This document shows positions 32,504 to 43,700 of a DNA stretch of 64,000 nucleotides, piece after piece. Numbering within the stretch: the first letter of the stretch is position 1; every line of letters starts with the position of its first letter. Below the pieces are notes generated by a model. That model ran no database searches. It worked only from the letters and a program-made list of their open reading frames with translations, and had not been told where the DNA came from. The stretch is from positions 124,001 to 188,000 of the forward strand of contig JARBJD010000048.1 in assembly GCA_033064195.1 (NCBI GenBank), written 5' to 3'. The stretch is from Blattamonas nauphoetae (Eukaryota; Preaxostyla; Oxymonadida). A program made the position numbers and the translations under genes.

Positions 32504-35128
32504 TTATCGTAGGCGACCACGAATGATAGCAATCCGATCCATGATGTAATCTAGTGCTTTCGCGTAAAGAGTGTCCTTGTTGAGAGAATCGAAGCGTTTT
32601 TCACCGAAAAGTTCGAGTCTGTCAATTTCATCAAGGTGTGTCTTGTTGAAGAATAACGGTACTCGTGTACGGTCCAAGAGTGGCTTGATCGCTGTGAACA
32701 GCTGGATGATGAAATCATCTCGACCCTCATGTTCAACGATGATATGCAATGCACGCAACAGGTTTGCACGAATCTTTGCTGACGAGAAATTATGATCCTC
32801 GATCGTTTGTTCGATTGGTCTTTTCACTTGTGTGTCTTTTTCTATGTTCGAATTCAGAAGCTGGAACCAGCGAATCAGAGAGACCAGTCCGACTTCGGGT
32901 GATGGGTGATCGATGAGAATATCCAATCGCGACTCATCTTCTTGAGATGGGCAGAGCATCAAAAGACGTGAAAGAAGAAGGATGTGTGTTTCGTCCTTCA
33001 GGTGTGGGTATGCAGAGACGAGAAGTTCTAGACCGACAGACGGGATTCTGTCGTGGTCATCGAGATATTCAGTGTCTGTCTGAGAAATGAGAGTGTCGAG
33101 GATCGCCTGAACAGAGTATCTGCAGTGACTTTGTTCGAGGAGTTCTGAATCGACGAGAGAGTTGGAAAGGAATGGGATGACAGAGTTTGAGAAATCAGAA
33201 GATCCGATAGAAGTGTTGAGAGGGAGAGCCATCACTTCGCGCGAGATTCGAGTCAGAAACAGGATCCACACAACATCTGCAAGGCTTCTCTGTCGCATCA
33301 TCCCACAACCAACACTCCCGTCGGACGAAAGAAGTGACATCGGCAGACTCGAGTGGTCAGCCAGATCCTCATCAACAACAAATACGAAGAGAGGTGTCCT
33401 CGATGTCGCTCCCATTCTCAGAATCGCTGAGTCCACAATTCCTCGAGCTTCGTCTTCGGCTTCTTTCTTCGAAGATGATGTCTTCCGAAGTTCCTGCTTT
33501 CCTTCAGTGTCAACATGGACGAGTTTCGGACGCCCTGTCGGGAAGTGATCTGGCAGAAGGCGTGTCAATGGTTCGAACACTTGTTTCATTTCTTCTCGCA
33601 GATCCGTTTCTTTGTATCCTGTGCTGAACGCAATCGGGAAGGCGCGAGATTCTGTCGTCGTGTCCACACCATCCAAGCAAGACGTGTTCGGCGAAGTGAA
33701 GAAATCACTCCCAGATTTCACAAACAAAAGTGTTGGATTTGGTTGGATGTCTTCGATTGTCCGAATTTGAGACAGAGGGAACGGTTCGTCAAGTGGAAGG
33801 TCGGGAATCTCTGTTGAGAGAGATGTCGTCACAGCAATGAAAGCATCGTCGAACAGGCGATGGATGAAAGAGGTGAACAATGACAACGACTCCACTTGCG
33901 GAATGTGTTGAGGGAAGAGCGACGGATCAATCACAACTCGACGCGGGTGCCATCGACTCAGTGGCGCAGGTGTCACATTCGTCACTTCATTCTGCACTTG
34001 ATCTTGTGTGAGCTCGCACAGAGCAGGAATCGAATCAGAGAAGCCATATTTTGCCAGAACGAATGAATGAAGAGGAATTCGGAGTGTTTTGGAACGAGGC
34101 GGAGGTTCTGAGACGATTGGGGAGTGTGGGAGAGGATTGGAAAGTTGGGGCGCTGTTTGGTTAGGAGTGAGGGGAGATGAGGTGAGAAGGGGCAAATCAA
34201 GATCCAATGTTGAGGGTGTGTCGATGTCTAGGAGAGGAGAGATGTTGTCCAGAAGAACTGTTCCACAGTGCAGAATCGCTGAAAGGTTGTTTCTCGCTGG
34301 AACTCTGAACTCTCCTCCATCTTTCTCACTCTGAAGCACGGAGAGATATTCTTGTGCAGGATTCCTGATTCGCTTCATCGCATGGTTCGACATGACGCAA
34401 GTAACAATGTGCAGTCGTGATTCGATGCATGGATGTCTGCACAGCTTGTCCAAGGATCTCAGACGGTCGTCACGGATGGAATTAAGTGAGGTTGATTCCT
34501 GGTCATGTTGTGATGAGAGAATGTCTTTGAGAGTTTCAGAGTCGGGAGGTCCTACAAGTGACTGAACAAGATTGACGAATCTCGTGTCATTTGCACTCGT
34601 GGTGGGTACTGACGACGAATCCAAGAGTTCGTTTCTTCGACACGAGATGGCTGTGCAGAGGACGAAGCTTGAGAATGCGATGACTCTCTCTGTTTCTGCC
34701 TCACCCAGGTCAGCGGGACTGACTCCGATTCGATTCAGTTCCTGCATCGTGACGCGAATCATTCGATCAAACCAATCCTTCGCGGTTTTGTCTTCCTCTG
34801 TGAACTGAGGGGAATTGGCGTCACATGTGGATCCATCAGTTGATGATTTCTGAATGAGCTCGTGCAATCCGTTCCATCGAAAGGGAAGAGTGAGGTAGGG
34901 ATCAGTCAGATCGTTCACTGAAGAAAGCGTGGTCGTCCACGGGTCGAGCTTTGTCGAGAATGGTGGATAGTAGCTGATATTCGCGAGGAGGGTGTCTGTG
35001 ATGTCACGTGTTGTCATCGTCGAGTGTGGCGAAGTTCGTGTCGTCACGAGTGGATGATCGCGATGGCGGAGAATGCTCGCCATGTGTTTCAGAGCGTTCT
35101 TTTCGAACTTGAGGAAGGACGACACCAT
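32504..35128 (-). pseudogene. Giant NTPase copy B, C-terminal part (874 codons)
   Basis: Open frame in register with the upstream 1,681-codon frame and homologous throughout to the last 870 residues of copies A and C: LRIPLHSFVLAKYGFSDSIP, STGYKETDLREEMKQVFEPL, TPLFVFVVDEDLADHSSLPM and the C-terminal RALHIIVEHEGRDDFIIQLF. It lacks the repeat insert found in A at the LDILIDHPSPEVG site. It is separated from the N-terminal part by one in-frame stop. It is either the tail of a gene losing function or is reached by stop read-through. The upstream ATG at 35128 is not a natural start in the other copies. Confidence 0.7.
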
Positions 35129-35152
35129 GTGGAAGCCCAGAATCCCTGTCTG

Positions 35153-38100
35153 TCATGAGATCTTGGTTTCCTCCTCATCAATCTGAGAGTGTCGGGATTT
35201 CGGTCTTGTTGGACAATTGAACAACGCCACAATCCTTTCTGACGGCTCCAAATGACACATCACTTGGAACAGCAGCTTTTGCATCAGAACCATCCCATCT
35301 TCCATTTCTGAGCGAGCGATCGATTTTGTCGCCGGAATCGGCATGAAGATCGTTTCACGTGTTCTATCACTCCCTCTCCACACAATCAGTCCATCAAACC
35401 CTGACGACGACTCAAATCTCGTTTCCTGAAGAACTTCCGCAAAATAAAAATCTGCCTCTCCTCGCTTCGTTTCAGAGAGTGTCTGTGGAAGAGTTCTGCC
35501 ATGCACACTTCGGTTCGACAGCTTGGGGAAGGCGAGCATCGGCATTGATCCGATTGTCTTTGAGTATGCTGCGAGAAATGGGGAGTAGCTCGAGAAATGT
35601 TTCTTCCTGTTGCAGAGCACGAGTTCGTTGTCAAAATATGTGCTCCATGTGTTCAATTTGAGCGGTGTCGGGAAGTCCAGAAGGAACGAAATGAAAACTT
35701 GAGGCACTTCCAAACAGTTTGGAAGGTTGTCGATGTGTTTGGCGTATTGGAGTCTGCGGAATCTTTTGTAGTCATCTTTTACTGTCAGTCTTGCGATTGC
35801 GGAGATCACTTCCGACTGCATGATCTGCTCTACGAACGGTGACACAGCAACGAAGGAGAATGGTGACCTCATCATTTCGATCTCAGATTGGGTTTTCTTC
35901 CCCATCAAAGAAAAAACTGCACTGAGAAGTGTGCGTGGTCCTTTCTCTTTCCTGTAATCTGTGAGATCTGGAACTCGCGCAGTCACGTCGTCCCAAGCGG
36001 CAGTCAGAGTGTCTTCGAACAAGATGCGATCAGAATTAAAGCGTATAAGTCGGCTGTTGTCAGATTCATCTGAACGCCACAATGCATAGTCGTCTTCGCT
36101 TTTCAGAACTCCATCCCACAAGAACGACAGCCCTCTGTTTGTCTGAGCGTCTGTCGATGTTAGCCAACGAGGCGACGGCCCGAAGATTGACGCACGAGCC
36201 ACGTTCAGAGAACTTGCTGTTGGCTCAGTTTCTGTATCGTGTGATGTGGTTCCTGTTGCAGCTTTGAACAGCAGTTCTGACGACGCCCACAGCAGAAAAG
36301 AAACACCAAACTGCCTTGTCATGAGTGATAAGAATGGCTGATTCTGAGTTTCCTGAGGGTGATATCTGGCCACGTCATCGGGAGAATACAACAAATCATC
36401 ACGAGTTGAGAAAGACTCGAAGTCATACGTTGCGAGCAGAGACGGTGAGTCTCTGACCTTCTGAAGTGTGAAAGTCCCACTTTCCTTGGCAGCTTCTTCG
36501 TTCATCAGTCTCGAAAGAAACTCTTCTCGCTTCAGTCCGAAATTCCGCAGTGAGAGCAGACTAGTCATGTTCATGAAGTCCACAAACGAGCGATGAACAA
36601 CATCTTCAGCATTCCATTCTTCCAGGAATGCTGTGAAGAACTGGTTGACGTAGCATTCATTGTCGAAAGGAAGATCTTCCTCCATTTCGAGGAACCAGAG
36701 CATGTTTCGAGCGAAGAGAGCAATCGACATCCGTTCCAGCCGATTCTGAGATGTGGATCCGATTTGGAGTGTTCGAGGGAGTTCAAGAGTTCTCAGAGAC
36801 TCCACATCAAAGTCTGGCGTTGTCGCTTCACTGTCCTTTCCGTTGGTTGGTCGACATTCATTTGCGCTGAAATGGGTTGAGAAGATGGTCAAGTCATTCA
36901 CATAATCGGCTGCATTCTCAACGTCATCACCTTCGTCATCAAGAACATGAAGAACAGCACGATCAGCACGATGCATCGAGTATTCAGCCACACTCGACAG
37001 ATGAGTCTTGTGTCCTTCGTAGACTCCTTCCAACAGCTCCCCAAGTCTTTCGCAGCGAGACATCACTTCGTGTCGAGACATTCCGGCGTCGATCAGGAAC
37101 AAAATCGTGTTCATCATCGAACGAACAATCGCCAGCCATTTCGGATTGTCAACAGGATTGTGTCCGTTTTCATGAGCAGCGAAGAATTTCTTGATGACTC
37201 CATTCACATTCTTCAGAATCGACGATGTCACTGTGTCCAACACCCTTTCTTCAAGTTGCATCTTCCTCGTCTTTGGCTCTTCGTGATAGTTTACACAATC
37301 AGTCTCTGGTGTGTCAATCAGATCAAGGAGTGTCTCAGTTGCTGTTTGCACCCAGACTCTCAATCCCGTGTCTCTCACATTTCGGTAAAACACTCCCATT
37401 GACTCTTTAACGAGTCCCAATGTCGGAGTTGATTTCGTTCTTTGAGTTAGACCCTTCAGGATTGAGTGAGGAGTCACAAGAATATTCATGTATCGAGCAA
37501 TAAAGAAGAAGCGATCTATCAGCAACACGAACGAGACTCGATCTCGAACATCTCCGATCTCCTTCCTCACTGACTCGAGTTTCGTCTCCACTGATTCGTG
37601 TTGGAGATCCACAATCATTGTCAGAAGATCACACGCAAGACGTGCCATCTTACGTTTGTCGAAACTCGAATGGGATTTTGCTGAGCTCGGAGGGTTCGTG
37701 TGCGTTTGGGAGTAGAGGAGATACAGCAACAGCTCATCCACAATGAACTGCAACTGGGCTTCGCTTGACGCTTTCTCGCTCGATTTGGTGAGAAGACAGG
37801 CAAGGCTGTCTCGGAGATCGGTGTCGGCGCGCTTGACCGACTCAGATTGGATAAAGAGAGACGGCAGAGTGTGTTGGTGAAAATCGTACGAATGAGGAGC
37901 GACAAGATTGTCAATCAGAGTGTCCATCAGACTGTTTCGCTGTTCTTTTTCTGTCATTCCACACTTCTTCTCGATCTCTTTCACGTCCTCTCGCACTTTT
38001 CGACTATTCGCGATGGTAAGGATGTCTGGTTCTGTGAAGTGCATCTTCAGACTCGCAACTTGAGAAGCGAGCAAATCGGTCGATGTGGATGAGGCAGATG

Positions 38101-40198
38101 TGGAAGGTGGACCAGACAGGTTTGCTTTCCTGATCGAGGCTGAGAGTCGTTCTATTCTAGATTGGACATTGAAATGTGGTGGCTCCGAAGTCTTCGCAAG
38201 GCTGAAGAGTGATGCCGCTTTCGCTGTGTTCAATTTCAACGAACGTCTTCGCCTCCGGCTCAGTTTCCTCGATCGGTTGTTTTGTGTTTTGGGATCTTTC
38301 CATTCAGAGAGCACAACTTCGCGGAGAAGGTACTTCACGAACGAAGGTCGTTCATCGCTTCTTTCGGAGTGCACATCGAGTTGGTCCATCAACCAGTTCA
38401 CGATCACGCAGATGCGTTCTTGCTCAGTCCGAAGATTCCGAGATTCCAAGATCGTTCGACAAAATGACATGCGGAACGGGTCGATGTCTGTCTCACGTCC
38501 AATATGCCATTTGATCACAGTTTCAATTGATTCGGCTGTGTTCGTCATTTCTGAAAAGTTTGGCGTTGTCACATTCCCAAGTCCATCGTCCACGGGTTGC
38601 AAGTTGTCTCGCAGCTTTTGGATCGTTGTTCCCCAATTCAGGCGATGGGGTTTGGATGTTGGAGTGTCGTTCTCGGCTGATGGATCAGACACGGTGTGCA
38701 TCTGAACAACATCATTCAAGAACAATGTCATGCAGCCATTGTTCGGATTGTGTTCTGTCACTGTCACAACGTCTTTCATAAAGTTGAACAAAAACGCATT
38801 CAATCCGAACATGAAATCTCCTTTGTATTTTGCAATTGCCTTCAGAAGCGTTTTCGCGGATGCTTGTTGTGATGTCACGGGGATTTCGGTTCTTAAGAAT
38901 GGTACTTTCCCAGCTCTCTCCACTTGGTCTGTCTCGATGGACAGGAGAATCTCCTGTTCTTCTTTTCGAAGTTCCATGTCCTCAGGGGAGAGCAGAGCGA
39001 ACGGCACAGTGGGAGTGCACCCCACCATCACAGCTGCATCCTCTGCCAGCGAAAACGTGGGCAGGCGGAAGGTGTAGCAGAGTTGTCCCGGTCTAAGTTT
39101 TGGATGCTGCAGTAGCTTCTGATCAGGAGAGGTGAAGATGAGATAGAGATGGTGTGGTTCGAGGCATGTGGGAGGGGGAAAATCATCGTGGATGTGGATG
39201 AAGAGGTTCGGATTAACATAGTTCACCTTCGTTGAGAAGAATTTGACTTCTCCGTCGGTTCCAATTTTGGTTTCAAATTCGTCGGGATGGTTGTAATCGT
39301 CAAGTTTATGAAAGTCGAACTTGATGGAAAGTTCGGACAAGGCACTCATCAAAATCAGCATCAGCGACGTTTTTCCGACTCCATGGTCTCCAGAAATAAA
39401 GAATAATGCACCGGGATGCGAGGGGCGATGTTTTGTGGCGAAGTGTTGGAGGATCAGCTTCAACAGAGGGCAGAGGATGGCATTGTACATGGGACGGAAG
39501 AGCAACGGAGTGGAAAGGATTTCAGAGTGATTCTTGAGGGTATTCTTGGAAAACAGGATATGGCCATCTGCGAGCAACGAAAAAGTGCTGTTCGGGCCGT
39601 TGAGGCGAGCAATCCAGTTTGGGGAGAAGTTTCGCAATATCGACTTGATCAATGTGACCGTGTGGGATTGAGAATCCTCGATGCATGTATTGATATTTGT
39701 GTTTCGTTTCTTCGCAATTTCACGCTGTTGTTGCTGGATTCTTTCTTCCCTTTCCGCGATTTCACGCTGTTGCTGGTTCATTCTTTCTTCCCTTTCTTGC
39801 CTGAGCCTTTGAATTTCACGCTGCCTTTGTTTGTTTTCCTCGTCCAATTGCCTGATTCTCTCTTCCCTTTCCGCTTGTTCACGCTGTTGTTGCTGAATTC
39901 TTTCTTCCCTTTCTTGTCTGAGCTTTGCTTTTTCACGCTGCCTTTGATGGTTTCTCTCATCCAATTGACTGAATATCTGATCAAGCTTGGCTTTGTCGTG
40001 CTGTAGTCGATGGAGCATTTCATTAAATCGCTTTCTGTCTTCATCCAACTGTTCGTCTCTCTCTCCGTTCTCAGGATTATATCCTTTGAGTTTTTCCATG
40101 AGTTGGAGATAGTCATCATTAGAGAAATCACTGGGAGCAGGACCGGGTTGGGGGCAACTTGGTTCCATGGCGGTCTTGGAAAGTTGGGAAGAGAACAC
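35153..40198 (-). CDS. Giant NTPase copy B, N-terminal part (1,681 codons)
   Basis: The N-terminus (residues about 90-170) is a distinct Gln/Arg/Glu coiled coil (QQQREIAEREERI type). The core has FFISGDHGVGKTSLMLILMS (P-loop at residue 270, DNA 39391 downward), LFIHIHDDFPPP, LYLIFTSPDQKLLQHP and YTFRLPTFSLAED. The helical region follows with copy-specific modules (RKMQLEERVLDTVTSSILKN, WLAIVRSMMNTILFLIDAGM). The second ATG, at 40168 (MEPSCPQPG), is preferred. It puts the conserved upstream box 39-56 bp away, as in A, C and D, and it aligns with the start-stop ORF of the small gene. The frame ends in a conserved region, where the other copies continue into LGFHMVSSxLKFE. Confidence 0.75.
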   Translation of the reverse strand: MFSSQLSKTAMEPSCPQPGPAPSDFSNDDYLQLMEKLKGYNPENGERDEQLDEDRKRFNEMLHRLQHDKAKLDQIFSQLDERNHQRQREKAKLRQEREERIQQQQREQAEREERIRQLDEENKQRQREIQRLRQEREERMNQQQREIAEREERIQQQQREIAKKRNTNINTCIEDSQSHTVTLIKSILRNFSPNWIARLNGPNSTFSLLADGHILFSKNTLKNHSEILSTPLLFRPMYNAILCPLLKLILQHFATKHRPSHPGALFFISGDHGVGKTSLMLILMSALSELSIKFDFHKLDDYNHPDEFETKIGTDGEVKFFSTKVNYVNPNLFIHIHDDFPPPTCLEPHHLYLIFTSPDQKLLQHPKLRPGQLCYTFRLPTFSLAEDAAVMVGCTPTVPFALLSPEDMELRKEEQEILLSIETDQVERAGKVPFLRTEIPVTSQQASAKTLLKAIAKYKGDFMFGLNAFLFNFMKDVVTVTEHNPNNGCMTLFLNDVVQMHTVSDPSAENDTPTSKPHRLNWGTTIQKLRDNLQPVDDGLGNVTTPNFSEMTNTAESIETVIKWHIGRETDIDPFRMSFCRTILESRNLRTEQERICVIVNWLMDQLDVHSERSDERPSFVKYLLREVVLSEWKDPKTQNNRSRKLSRRRRRSLKLNTAKAASLFSLAKTSEPPHFNVQSRIERLSASIRKANLSGPPSTSASSTSTDLLASQVASLKMHFTEPDILTIANSRKVREDVKEIEKKCGMTEKEQRNSLMDTLIDNLVAPHSYDFHQHTLPSLFIQSESVKRADTDLRDSLACLLTKSSEKASSEAQLQFIVDELLLYLLYSQTHTNPPSSAKSHSSFDKRKMARLACDLLTMIVDLQHESVETKLESVRKEIGDVRDRVSFVLLIDRFFFIARYMNILVTPHSILKGLTQRTKSTPTLGLVKESMGVFYRNVRDTGLRVWVQTATETLLDLIDTPETDCVNYHEEPKTRKMQLEERVLDTVTSSILKNVNGVIKKFFAAHENGHNPVDNPKWLAIVRSMMNTILFLIDAGMSRHEVMSRCERLGELLEGVYEGHKTHLSSVAEYSMHRADRAVLHVLDDEGDDVENAADYVNDLTIFSTHFSANECRPTNGKDSEATTPDFDVESLRTLELPRTLQIGSTSQNRLERMSIALFARNMLWFLEMEEDLPFDNECYVNQFFTAFLEEWNAEDVVHRSFVDFMNMTSLLSLRNFGLKREEFLSRLMNEEAAKESGTFTLQKVRDSPSLLATYDFESFSTRDDLLYSPDDVARYHPQETQNQPFLSLMTRQFGVSFLLWASSELLFKAATGTTSHDTETEPTASSLNVARASIFGPSPRWLTSTDAQTNRGLSFLWDGVLKSEDDYALWRSDESDNSRLIRFNSDRILFEDTLTAAWDDVTARVPDLTDYRKEKGPRTLLSAVFSLMGKKTQSEIEMMRSPFSFVAVSPFVEQIMQSEVISAIARLTVKDDYKRFRRLQYAKHIDNLPNCLEVPQVFISFLLDFPTPLKLNTWSTYFDNELVLCNRKKHFSSYSPFLAAYSKTIGSMPMLAFPKLSNRSVHGRTLPQTLSETKRGEADFYFAEVLQETRFESSSGFDGLIVWRGSDRTRETIFMPIPATKSIARSEMEDGMVLMQKLLFQVMCHLEPSERIVALFNCPTRPKSRHSQIDEEETKIS
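39700..39960 (-). repeat. Degenerate coding repeats of the copy B coiled coil
   Basis: Repeated Gln/Arg/Glu units of the QQQREIAEREERI and LRQEREERI type form a heptad-like coiled coil. Copies C and D have unrelated-looking repeats at the same place. Confidence 0.6.
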
Positions 40199-40206
40199 TT
40201 CGTTTG

Positions 40207-40224
40207 GAGATCTACGCCCATACT
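40207..40224 (-). promoter_or_regulatory. Conserved upstream box of copy B
   Basis: Coding strand AGTATGGGCGTAGATCTC. The surrounding spacer between copy B and the end of copy C is only about 230 bp and matches 32292-32503. Confidence 0.45.
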
Positions 40225-40428
40225 ACCATTAAAGAGATTGAGGTGATTACAACGGACTGGGTAGTGATTGTGAATAAGTCAATGAAATGCACTAATTTGG
40301 GATAAGTTCAAAAATGTGAAGTGTCTTGAGAGATCAAGAGATAGAAAGGAGGGGACCACGAAAGATTGCTTTCTGTTTTAGACCTGATTTTGGTCAGTGA
40401 TCGACGGAATTTGATGGTTTGGTTTGGT

Positions 40429-40791
40429 TTATCGTAGGCGACCACGAATGATAGCAATCCGATCCATGATGTAATCTAGAGCTTTCGCGTAAAGACTGTC
40501 CTTGTTGAGAGAATCGAAGCGTTTTTCACCGAAAAGTTCGAGTCTGTCAATTTCATCAATGTGTGTCTTGTTGAAGAATAAAGGTACTCGTGAATGCTTG
40601 AAGAGTGGCTTGATCGCTGTGAACAGCTGGATGATGAAATCATCTCGACCCTCATGTTCGACGATGATGTGCAATGCACGCAGCAGGTTTGAACTAATCT
40701 TTGCTGGCGAGAAATTATGTTCCTCTATCGTCTGTTCGATTGGTCTTTTTTCGACTGTGTCTTTGTCTATGTACGAATTGAGAAGTTGGAA
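40429..40791 (-). pseudogene. C-terminal end of giant NTPase copy C (after an interruption)
   Basis: About 120 codons continue in the same frame as the 2,534-codon frame upstream and match the C-terminus of copy B almost exactly (RALHIIVEHEGRDDFIIQLF, then LDYIMDRIAIIRGRLR). The first residues, FQLLNSYIDKDT, complete the conserved RWFQLLNS motif. One in-frame TGA, at a position where A, B and E have Trp, separates it from the main body. Confidence 0.65.
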
Positions 40792-43700
40792 TCAGCGAAT
40801 CAGAGCGACGAGTCCGATTTCGGGCGATGGATGATTGACGAGAACATCCAATCGCAACCTTCCGTTTTGATGAGATGGGCAAGCCATCAAAAGACGGGAA
40901 AGAAGAAGGATTTGTGTTTCGTCCGTCAGGTGTGGGTATGCAGAGACGAGAAGTTCAAGACCGACAGACGGGATCATGTCGGGATCATCGAGATGGTGAT
41001 TGACCGTCTGAGAAATGAGAGTGTTGAGGACGGAATGAACAGAGGATTCATAGAAACCGCGTTGGAGGAGCTTCGCGTCGACAAGAGAGTTGTACAGGAA
41101 CGGGATGACGAAGTTTGATAAGTCAGAAGATCCGATGGAAGTGTTGAGTGGGAGAGCCATCACTTCGCGCGAGATTCGAGTCAGAAACAGGATCCACAGA
41201 ACATCGGCAAGGCTTCGTTGTCGCATCATCCCACAACCAACACTCCCGTCGGACGAATGAAGTGACATCGGCAGACTCGAGTGGTCAGCCAGATCCTCGT
41301 CAACAACAAACACGAAGAGAGGTGTCCTCGATGTCGCTCCCATTCTCAGAATCACTGAGTCCACAATTCCTCGAGCTCTGTCTTCCGCTTCTTTCGTCGA
41401 AGATGAAGTCTTATTTTGTTTCTGCTTTCCTTCAGTGTCAACATGGACGAGTGATGGACGCCCTGTCGGGAAGTTATCAGGCAGAAGGCGTGTCAACGGT
41501 TCGAACACTTGTTTCATCTCTTCTCGCAGATCCGTTTCTTTGTATCCTGTGCTGAACGTAATCGGGAAGGGAAGAGATTTTGTCGTCGTGTCCACACCAT
41601 TCAAGCAAGACGCGTTCGGCGAAGTGAAGAAATCTCTCCCAGATTTCATAAACAAGAGTGTCGGATTTGGTTGGACGCCTTCGATCTTCCGAATTTGAGA
41701 CAGAAGGAACGGCTCGTCAAGTGGAAGGTCGGCAATCTCGGTTGAGAGAGATGTCGTCACAGCAATGAAAGCATTGTCGAACAGGCGATGGATGAAAGAG
41801 GTGAACAATGACAATGACTCAACTTGCGGAATGTGTTGAGGGAAGAGCGACGGATCAATCACAACTCGACGCGGGTGCCATCGACTCAGTGGCGCAGGTG
41901 TCACATCCGTCACTTCTTCATTCACTTGATCCTGCGTGAGCTTGAACAGTGCAGGAATCGAATCAGAGAAGCCATATTTCGCCAGAACGAACGAATGCAG
42001 AGGGATTCGCAGTGGTTTTGAACGCGGTGGTGGTTCGGAGACGATTGGGGAATGTGAAGGATGAGTGGAAAGTTGGGGCGCTGTTTGGTTAGGAGGGAGA
42101 GGAGAAGAAGTGAGAAGCGGTAAAACATGATCCAATGTTGGTGAGGTGTCGATGTCTGGGAGGGGAGAGATGTTGTCCAGAAGAACTGTTCCACAGTGCA
42201 GAATCGCTGAAAGGGTGTTTCGTGCTGGAACTCTGAACTCTCCTCCATCTTTCTCACTCTGAAGCACGGAGAGATATTCCTGTGCGGGATTCCTGATTCG
42301 ATTCATCGCATGATTCGACATGACCCGTGTAACAGTGTGCAGTCTTGCTTCGATGCATGGATGTCTGCACAGTTTGTCCAAGGATCTGAATCGCTCGTTA
42401 CGGATGGAATCAATTGTGGGAGATGGCTGTTCATTGACTGTTGGAAGAAGGCATTCGAGAGTTTCAGAGTCGAGTGGTCCAACGATTGATTGAACAAGCT
42501 TGACGAATCTCGTGTCATTTGCACTCGTGGTGGGTACTGACGACGAATCCAAGAGTTCGTTTCTTCGACACGAGATGGCTGTGCAGAGGACGAAGCTTGA
42601 GAATGCGATGACTCTCTCTGTTTCTGCCTCACCCAGGTCAGCGGGACTGACTCCGATTCGATTCAGTTCCTGCATCGTGACGCGAATCATTCGATCAAAC
42701 CAATCCTTCGCGGTTTTGTCTTCCTCTGTGAACTGAGGGGAATTGGCGTCACATGTGGATCCATCAGTTGATGATTTCTGAATGAGCTCGTGCAATCCGT
42801 TCCATCGAAAGGGAAGAGTGAGGCAGTGATCAGTTGGGTTGCTCACTGGGGGTAGTGATGTAGTCCACGGGTCGAATTCTGTCGAGAATGGTGGATAGTG
42901 GCCGACATTCGCGAGGAGGGTGTCTGTGATGTCACGTGTTGTCATCGTCGAGTGTGGCGAAGTTCGTGTCGTCACGAGTGGATGATCGCGATGGCGGAGA
43001 ATGCTCGGCATGTGTTTCAGAGCGTTCTCTTCGAACTTGAGGAAGGACGACACCAAGCGGAAGCCCAGAATCCCGGTCTGTGATGGAAACGTCGCCTCCT
43101 TCTGTGAACGACAGTCTCGGCGTTTGGGTTTTGTGGGCGAATTGAACAACGCTACAATCCTTTCTGACGGCTCCAAATGACACATCACTTGGAACAGCAG
43201 TTTTTGGATCAGCAATATCCCATCTTCCATTTCGGAGCGAGCAATCCTTTTTGTCGCATGGATCGGCATGAAGATCGTCTCATGTGTTCCATCACACCCT
43301 CTGGACACAATTAGTGCATCCAGTCCAGCCAATTTCTCTCCTCTCAAGTCCTGAAGATCTTCAGCAAAGAAATCTGTCTCTCCTCGCTTCGTTTCAGAGA
43401 GTGTCTGTGGATGTGTCGATCCATGCACACTTCGGTTCGACAGTTTGGGGAAGGCGAGCATCGGCATCGATCCGATTGTCTTTGTTTTTGTTTCCAGAAC
43501 TGGGGAGTAGCTCGAGAAATGTTTCTCTTCGTTGCTGTGAACGAGTTCGTTGTGAATAGACGTGTTCACTGAGTTCAAATTGATCGGCGTCGGGAAGCCC
43601 AGAAGGAACGAAATGAAAACTTGAGGCATTTCCAAACAGTCTGGCAAGTTGTCGATGCGTTTTGCTGTTTGGTGTTTGCGGAATCTTTTGTACTCCATTG

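Noticed and set aside
40169-40198. First ATG of copy B as the true start
   Set aside because: The adjacent extension (MFSSQLSKTA) is not shared, and only the second ATG gives the 37-56 bp spacing to the conserved upstream box.
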